A stretch of 64,000 nucleotides of DNA, from NCBI GenBank assembly GCA_016776905.1, contig JADHSM010000017.1, forward strand, positions 1 to 64,000, written 5' to 3'. Positions within the stretch are counted from its first letter, which is position 1. Each line of letters begins with the position of its first letter. The notes under the pieces are model-generated. The model had not been told where the DNA came from. It worked only from the letters and a program-made list of their open reading frames with translations, and ran no database searches. The position numbers and the translations under genes are program-made. Positions 60,217 to 64,000 of the stretch are shown one piece after another. The DNA comes from Planctomycetota bacterium. GTDB lineage: Bacteria; Planctomycetota; UBA8108; UBA1146.

Positions 60217-62243
60217 TCGCCATTCCGTCCATCTGCGCCACCCCGTTCATCGGGTGGCGAAATGCCATCCAATCGGACAAGCCAACCTTCCTCCTTCAAA
60301 CGATCAAAGAATGTCGGCAACTGACCCTTAGAAAACTGTGCACTCTGACCTGTCACGAAGACTTCTTTTCGACCCAACTCTAAATAGTTCACTTTTTCTT
60401 CATCGAGAATATCGGTGAGCTGCTTGTAGCGATCCGGCTTCAATCCTGACAAATGGATAGCAGGGCTAGCCTGAATCCAATCCACATCTCGACCCCAGTC
60501 ACGAATCGCCACGATCACCGGATCTGGCAATGGGTGATCGCTGGCAGACTCAAGAACCTGGCGAACCTCGTCCACCTGGAATCCTGCCCTCACCCCTAGC
60601 CGCATCGATTCGGGGGTGGCTCTATATCTGCGGATGCGCTCTGCCGAATGGCGCTCAGAAAAGCGCGCCAACTGAAGTTCCAGCGCCATTCCTTCGATAC
60701 CTTCAGTGATCAACATGATTTCGAAATCTGGATTGACCAACACTCGACATTCAGCAGGTGAACTTTCAAGACCGAGAAGGTATCGACCAAGATCAGTCAA
60801 CATCAGCGAGCTGAGAGAGCCTTCCAACATTCCGATTTCACACATACCCAAACTGAGCATGCGATTGACGATCCAAAATGCGAGATCGGTGCCCAATCGA
60901 AGGACTGGACACTGTAAGCGATCTCTGGAGAAATCTTCTTCGCGCCTTTGTCTTAAAAGATTGGAGACTTCTCTTTCTTCAAGCTCAAGGAGATACGTAC
61001 TGACGACATTATCGATGACGCCATCGAGGTTCACCCAGCCTTCAGTCGCATGCTCGCGGAGAGTATCTAACAGAATACTGCGCATCGCTTCTTGATGGAA
61101 AGACCAGCGAGCTCCTGCGCTCTCTTCTAGGAAACGCTGGAGAACGACTTCTGTTTTCCGACGAAAATCGAGCCCTCTCCAGGCCTCTAGCCTGCGATCG
61201 TTAATTCGCAATTCGCCGGCAAAGTTTTCAACAAGACCGAGCTTCATCGCGACTCGTAGCACTCGGGTGACGGTGTCTCCCTCAAGATGATCCGTGAGGC
61301 GCTCCATGGCGAAGTTGCGCCTCAATTGTTCGGCAAGCCTCTTGGGGAAACTGCCTGATCGAGTCAGTCGAATCGGTTCCTGTTCAATGTGAAGGGTAAG
61401 ACGTTCAATATCGATCAGTAGATCAACACCCGATTCAAGAATGACATCAGGCCTGACTTCTTGTTCTATCGATGCTTCCGAGCGAGCCTTCATCCATTCT
61501 TGGAAAATCACCAAAGAAGGCTCGGGGAGAGTGATGCCGTAATCTTGCAAGCGCACACTTCCAATAGTGCCCACGCCTGCTTCCTCCAGTATGCTCGCCC
61601 ACGCCGCCTCGTCGATTTCTTCGACGCCTTCTGACTCGAGGTGCTCGACGATCTCATCCGAATCGAGATCGAGGACTCCTCTGTTTCTCAAAGCCCGCAT
61701 GCACAGTTCGGCGAGAAGGGAGTCTTCTAATTTCTGAATACGCTCTTCGATCCCCATCGCAACCATGTCCGGTGCTTCCGGAAGCATGCGGAAACTGATT
61801 CCGTCAGCGCCAGAAATAACGGTCTCTCCTATTTTCAGGGCTTTCGAAAGATGGCTCGCCAACTCTTTCGGAATCTCCAGAATCTCGGGGCCCTTCGTCT
61901 TTTTCTCTCGTCTGCGAGATACGAATCCTCGCTCGGTCAGCTGGCGAACCGTGGACTCGACTTCGATTCTCGAAGCGCCACACTGGGCCAACCCCTCTTG
62001 GACTTCAGAAACAGGGGCCTTCGAATCGGGACGTGACAACACATCCTGAATCAACCTTTTTTGGGTAGAGCTCAATCGCTCCACTCTTTCGTGAATGCCT
62101 TCTCCGCTCACGAGTGTTTCCTCGATGCGGTACCTGAGATCTTCAACCCGCACCTGGACAGATTCGCCAGGTAGCCAGAATTGATGGATCGTTTGCAGCT
62201 CTGCTTTTCTCAATCCTCGAAGAAAGTTTTCAACGGCGCTCAA
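60213..62243 (-). CDS. Helicase_C_3/XPB-N-like protein, separate partner of the helicase
   Basis: The 676-residue product has no helicase motifs. N-terminal winged-helix-like segments are seen (QKRLIQDVLSRPDSKAPVSEVQEGL; VESTVRQLTERGFVSRR). The C-terminal third holds a segment like the XPB/Ssl2 'helicase conserved domain-3' (VNPDFEIMLITEGIEGMALELQLARFSE, then ESASDHPLPDPVIVAIRDWG), which in some bacteria and in eukaryotic XPB precedes the motor domains. Here it is a separate polypeptide. It overlaps both neighbours (62240-62243 and 60213-60216). It probably binds the helicase motor, loads it on DNA or damage, or controls it. Confidence 0.8.
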   Translation of the reverse strand: MSAVENFLRGLRKAELQTIHQFWLPGESVQVRVEDLRYRIEETLVSGEGIHERVERLSSTQKRLIQDVLSRPDSKAPVSEVQEGLAQCGASRIEVESTVRQLTERGFVSRRREKKTKGPEILEIPKELASHLSKALKIGETVISGADGISFRMLPEAPDMVAMGIEERIQKLEDSLLAELCMRALRNRGVLDLDSDEIVEHLESEGVEEIDEAAWASILEEAGVGTIGSVRLQDYGITLPEPSLVIFQEWMKARSEASIEQEVRPDVILESGVDLLIDIERLTLHIEQEPIRLTRSGSFPKRLAEQLRRNFAMERLTDHLEGDTVTRVLRVAMKLGLVENFAGELRINDRRLEAWRGLDFRRKTEVVLQRFLEESAGARWSFHQEAMRSILLDTLREHATEGWVNLDGVIDNVVSTYLLELEEREVSNLLRQRREEDFSRDRLQCPVLRLGTDLAFWIVNRMLSLGMCEIGMLEGSLSSLMLTDLGRYLLGLESSPAECRVLVNPDFEIMLITEGIEGMALELQLARFSERHSAERIRRYRATPESMRLGVRAGFQVDEVRQVLESASDHPLPDPVIVAIRDWGRDVDWIQASPAIHLSGLKPDRYKQLTDILDEEKVNYLELGRKEVFVTGQSAQFSKGQLPTFFDRLKEEGWLVRLDGISPPDERGGADGRNGE

Positions 62244-63919
62244 CTCAGCACCTCCTCTTGCTCTTCGATTTCATATTGATATCCCTGCTCCATTAAAAAT
62301 CGTTGTCTTTTGTGGGCAAAGTCTTGGTCTCGAGAATCCCGAGTCACTAAAGAATAAAAAGTGGCTTCTCTGCCATCGGACTTGGGCCTCAACACTCTTC
62401 CTAAACGCTGCGCTTCTTCTTGACGCGACCCATACGTCCCGGAAATCTGAATCGCCACGGAAGCATCCGGAAGGTCCACTGCAAAATTACCGACCTTACT
62501 GACGATGAGGACGGGAACTTCACCGCTCCTAAAGGCCGCGTAGAGACGCTCTCTTTCATCCTGAGGCGTATGGCCCGTGATGAGCGGCGCTCCTGTGGAC
62601 CGCGCAACATCTCTGAGCTGCCTCAAGTACTGACCGATCACAAGGATTCGGTCACCTTCGTGGCGTTCCAATATTTTATGGAGCCTTTGTAGTTTCATCG
62701 GATTTTCAGAAGAGATCCGGAACTTGTGCCGCCGGTCTGCCGCGAGATATATATCTCTCTCTTCTTCTGGAAGATCGAGGCGGACTTCAACGCAGCGCAC
62801 CTTGGCGATGAATCCTTCACGCTCAAGATCTCGCCATGGCATATCGTAGATACGGGGCCCGATGAGAGTGAAGACTTCATCTTCACGACCATCCTCTCTC
62901 ACGAGTGTCGCTGTCAGCCCAAGTCTTCTGCGGGCCTGGATCTCTGCCGTGAAGCGGAAAACCGGAGCCGGAAGCATGTGAACCTCATCGTAAATAATCA
63001 GACCCCAGTCATGATCAGCGAAGAGATCTAGGTGTGTGAAGTCTTCAGTCTTTGATTTTCTATGTGCCGTGATCTGGTACGTCGCCACTGTCACGGCGGC
63101 GATGTCTTTACGGGCACCAGAATATTCAGCCACTTGGTCTTCCGTCAAATTGGTCCAACGAACGATTTCCTTTTGCCACTGACGAACACTCGTGATGTTG
63201 GGAGCGAGAATCAAGGTTTGGCACTTGAGCTTCTCCATGAGGCCAATACCAACTACGGTTTTCCCAGCCCCACATGGAAGAACGACCACTCCGGATCCTC
63301 CTCCGCCGCCCTGATCAGAGAAGAAAGAATCCACCGACTCCGCTTGGTAATTCCGTAAGGAAAACTCCGATTCCTCGGGGAAGTGGAGATCCACAGCTGC
63401 ACCGGTACGGAAACCCGCACGGTCAGCGATAGGGAACCCGTTACGGATCATGGCGACTTTGAGCGCCCCTCGGTGCCCAGGGTCAATGCTGTAGGAATTG
63501 CCGTCCCCGGGTTGCTTTAATATCTCAGTCAGAGAAGGCCTATTCGCCAACTGACTCAAGAAATCATCATCTTCCCGAGAAGGCTGGAGGATGAGAGATT
63601 CCCCATCTTCGGCACGGATCAGCTCAAACCTACCGAAGCTCTCCAGAGCTTTGCCAACCATGTCGTGCAAAGCTTTAGGAACTGGGTAGCGCGCGTTGTC
63701 CTCCAACAGAGTCAGGATCTTCTCCTGGCTCCAGCCGGACTGAGCCGCATTCCATAACGAGATGGGCGAAATACGATATTCATGGAAATACTCAGGGCTC
63801 TTCTCCAAATGGGCGAAGGCCGCAAGTTCATGTCGTAATCGCTTCGCAGAAGGATGATGGACCTCAAGCAACAAGGTCCCATCGCTCTGTACAACCAGCG
63901 ACTTTGCTTCTGTATTCAT
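62240..63919 (-). CDS. XPB/Rad25-type SF2 DNA helicase
   Basis: The 559-residue product is an SF2 helicase: a Q-like RNYQAESVDSFF, Walker A PCGAGKT near 215-221, Ia/Ib segments, DEVH near 311-314, motif III GLTATLVRED with the RED motif that marks XPB, and C-terminal motifs VIGQYLRQL and QEEAQRLGRVLRPK (motif VI). An N-terminal damage-recognition-like region (about 1-185) precedes the motor. XPB proteins open DNA during nucleotide excision repair and transcription. In this operon the C_3-like domain is a separate gene next to it. The ATG at 63919 is used; a TTG at 63925 is possible. Nothing was recognised between 63926 and 64000. Confidence 0.9.
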   Translation of the reverse strand: MNTEAKSLVVQSDGTLLLEVHHPSAKRLRHELAAFAHLEKSPEYFHEYRISPISLWNAAQSGWSQEKILTLLEDNARYPVPKALHDMVGKALESFGRFELIRAEDGESLILQPSREDDDFLSQLANRPSLTEILKQPGDGNSYSIDPGHRGALKVAMIRNGFPIADRAGFRTGAAVDLHFPEESEFSLRNYQAESVDSFFSDQGGGGGSGVVVLPCGAGKTVVGIGLMEKLKCQTLILAPNITSVRQWQKEIVRWTNLTEDQVAEYSGARKDIAAVTVATYQITAHRKSKTEDFTHLDLFADHDWGLIIYDEVHMLPAPVFRFTAEIQARRRLGLTATLVREDGREDEVFTLIGPRIYDMPWRDLEREGFIAKVRCVEVRLDLPEEERDIYLAADRRHKFRISSENPMKLQRLHKILERHEGDRILVIGQYLRQLRDVARSTGAPLITGHTPQDERERLYAAFRSGEVPVLIVSKVGNFAVDLPDASVAIQISGTYGSRQEEAQRLGRVLRPKSDGREATFYSLVTRDSRDQDFAHKRQRFLMEQGYQYEIEEQEEVLS

Positions 63920-64000
63920 ATTCAAACGATCACGCAGCGCTTAACCCAGAGGGCCGGTATGAAGCAAAGACTCCTAGGTCCTTGTTCCGGTTCCCGCACA

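Noticed and set aside
1-64000. CRISPR arrays, insertion sequences, prophage, integrases and tRNA or rRNA genes
   Set aside because: I saw no spaced direct repeats of CRISPR length, no transposase or integrase motifs, no flanking inverted repeats and no tRNA-like GGTTCGA arms. A covariance-model tRNA search was not possible here.

Overview
The window reads as chromosome of a Gram-negative, free-living bacterium, most likely a planctomycete. The reasons are the family mix: secreted proteins carrying Cys-containing dockerin-like modules, a DUF1800/DUF1501 pair, ASPIC/UnbV and FG-GAP propeller proteins, many lipoproteins, and a BlaI/M56 pair whose sensor carries helical repeats. The outer membrane is implied by lipoproteins, an RND pump and a relic of a beta-barrel gene. 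The phylum call is inference from gene content, because no rRNA, tRNA, CRISPR array, insertion sequence or phage gene was seen.

Layout. 1-3100 is a worn region: a frameshifted 22-24-residue repeat gene, a small membrane protein, a chimeric fossil of the large propeller gene, a gingipain-like lipoprotein and a possible dockerin relic. 3171-7199 is a 1342-residue secreted protein that counts out as three seven-bladed FG-GAP propellers separated by Cys/Asp-rich linkers and ended by a dockerin-like module; a strong terminator follows. 7312-9515 holds an AlkD-like protein, an unknown and a cupin. 9646-12076 is a BlaI-type repressor with a visible operator plus an M56 peptidase. 12097-12237 keeps only the 3' tail and terminator of a lost outer-membrane gene. 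12406-16019 is a symporter coupled to a GT-C glycosyltransferase. 16197-24374 is a run of secreted-protein genes: dockerin-DUF1800, DUF1501, double cupredoxin-dockerin, TPR, UnbV/FG-GAP.

24371-31951 has a PhoD phosphatase, a second GT-C enzyme and an RND pump with its fusion protein. 32103-36691 has HyuB and then an ABC exporter operon with a DUF454 gene. 36714-39280 (minus strand) has a saccharopine dehydrogenase-like protein, a 55-residue membrane protein and an EEP-fold lipoprotein. 39393-43556 (minus strand) is a Tat-exported molybdenum hydroxylase (2Fe-2S, Mo and FAD/4Fe-4S subunits) with a tightly linked six-Cys small protein. 43721-44325 is an RRM RNA-binding protein whose leader has two UUCG-capped hairpins, one of them terminator-like.

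44440-53491 contains an unknown membrane protein, a secreted esterase, an FeS photolyase-like protein, beta-carbonic anhydrase, an HtrA protease, LspA and a GT-C mannosyltransferase-like protein. 53482-55458 is HyuA, 20 kb from HyuB. 55554-59533 has a TPR-SPOR lipoprotein, a CnaB-like protein, a TolB-like lipoprotein, a UPF0047 protein and a small receiver-like protein. 59530-63919 (minus strand) is a tightly overlapped three-gene unit: XPB-type helicase, a separate Helicase_C_3/XPB-N-like protein and an unknown 228-residue protein.

Genes are packed with many 1-4-base start/stop overlaps, so most short runs on one strand are probably operons. The most notable observations are the three-propeller protein and its chimeric fossil, the split XPB unit with its unknown third gene, the six-Cys protein in the molybdenum hydroxylase operon, the RRM leader, the double cupredoxin with one dead copper site, and the outer-membrane gene reduced to its tail.
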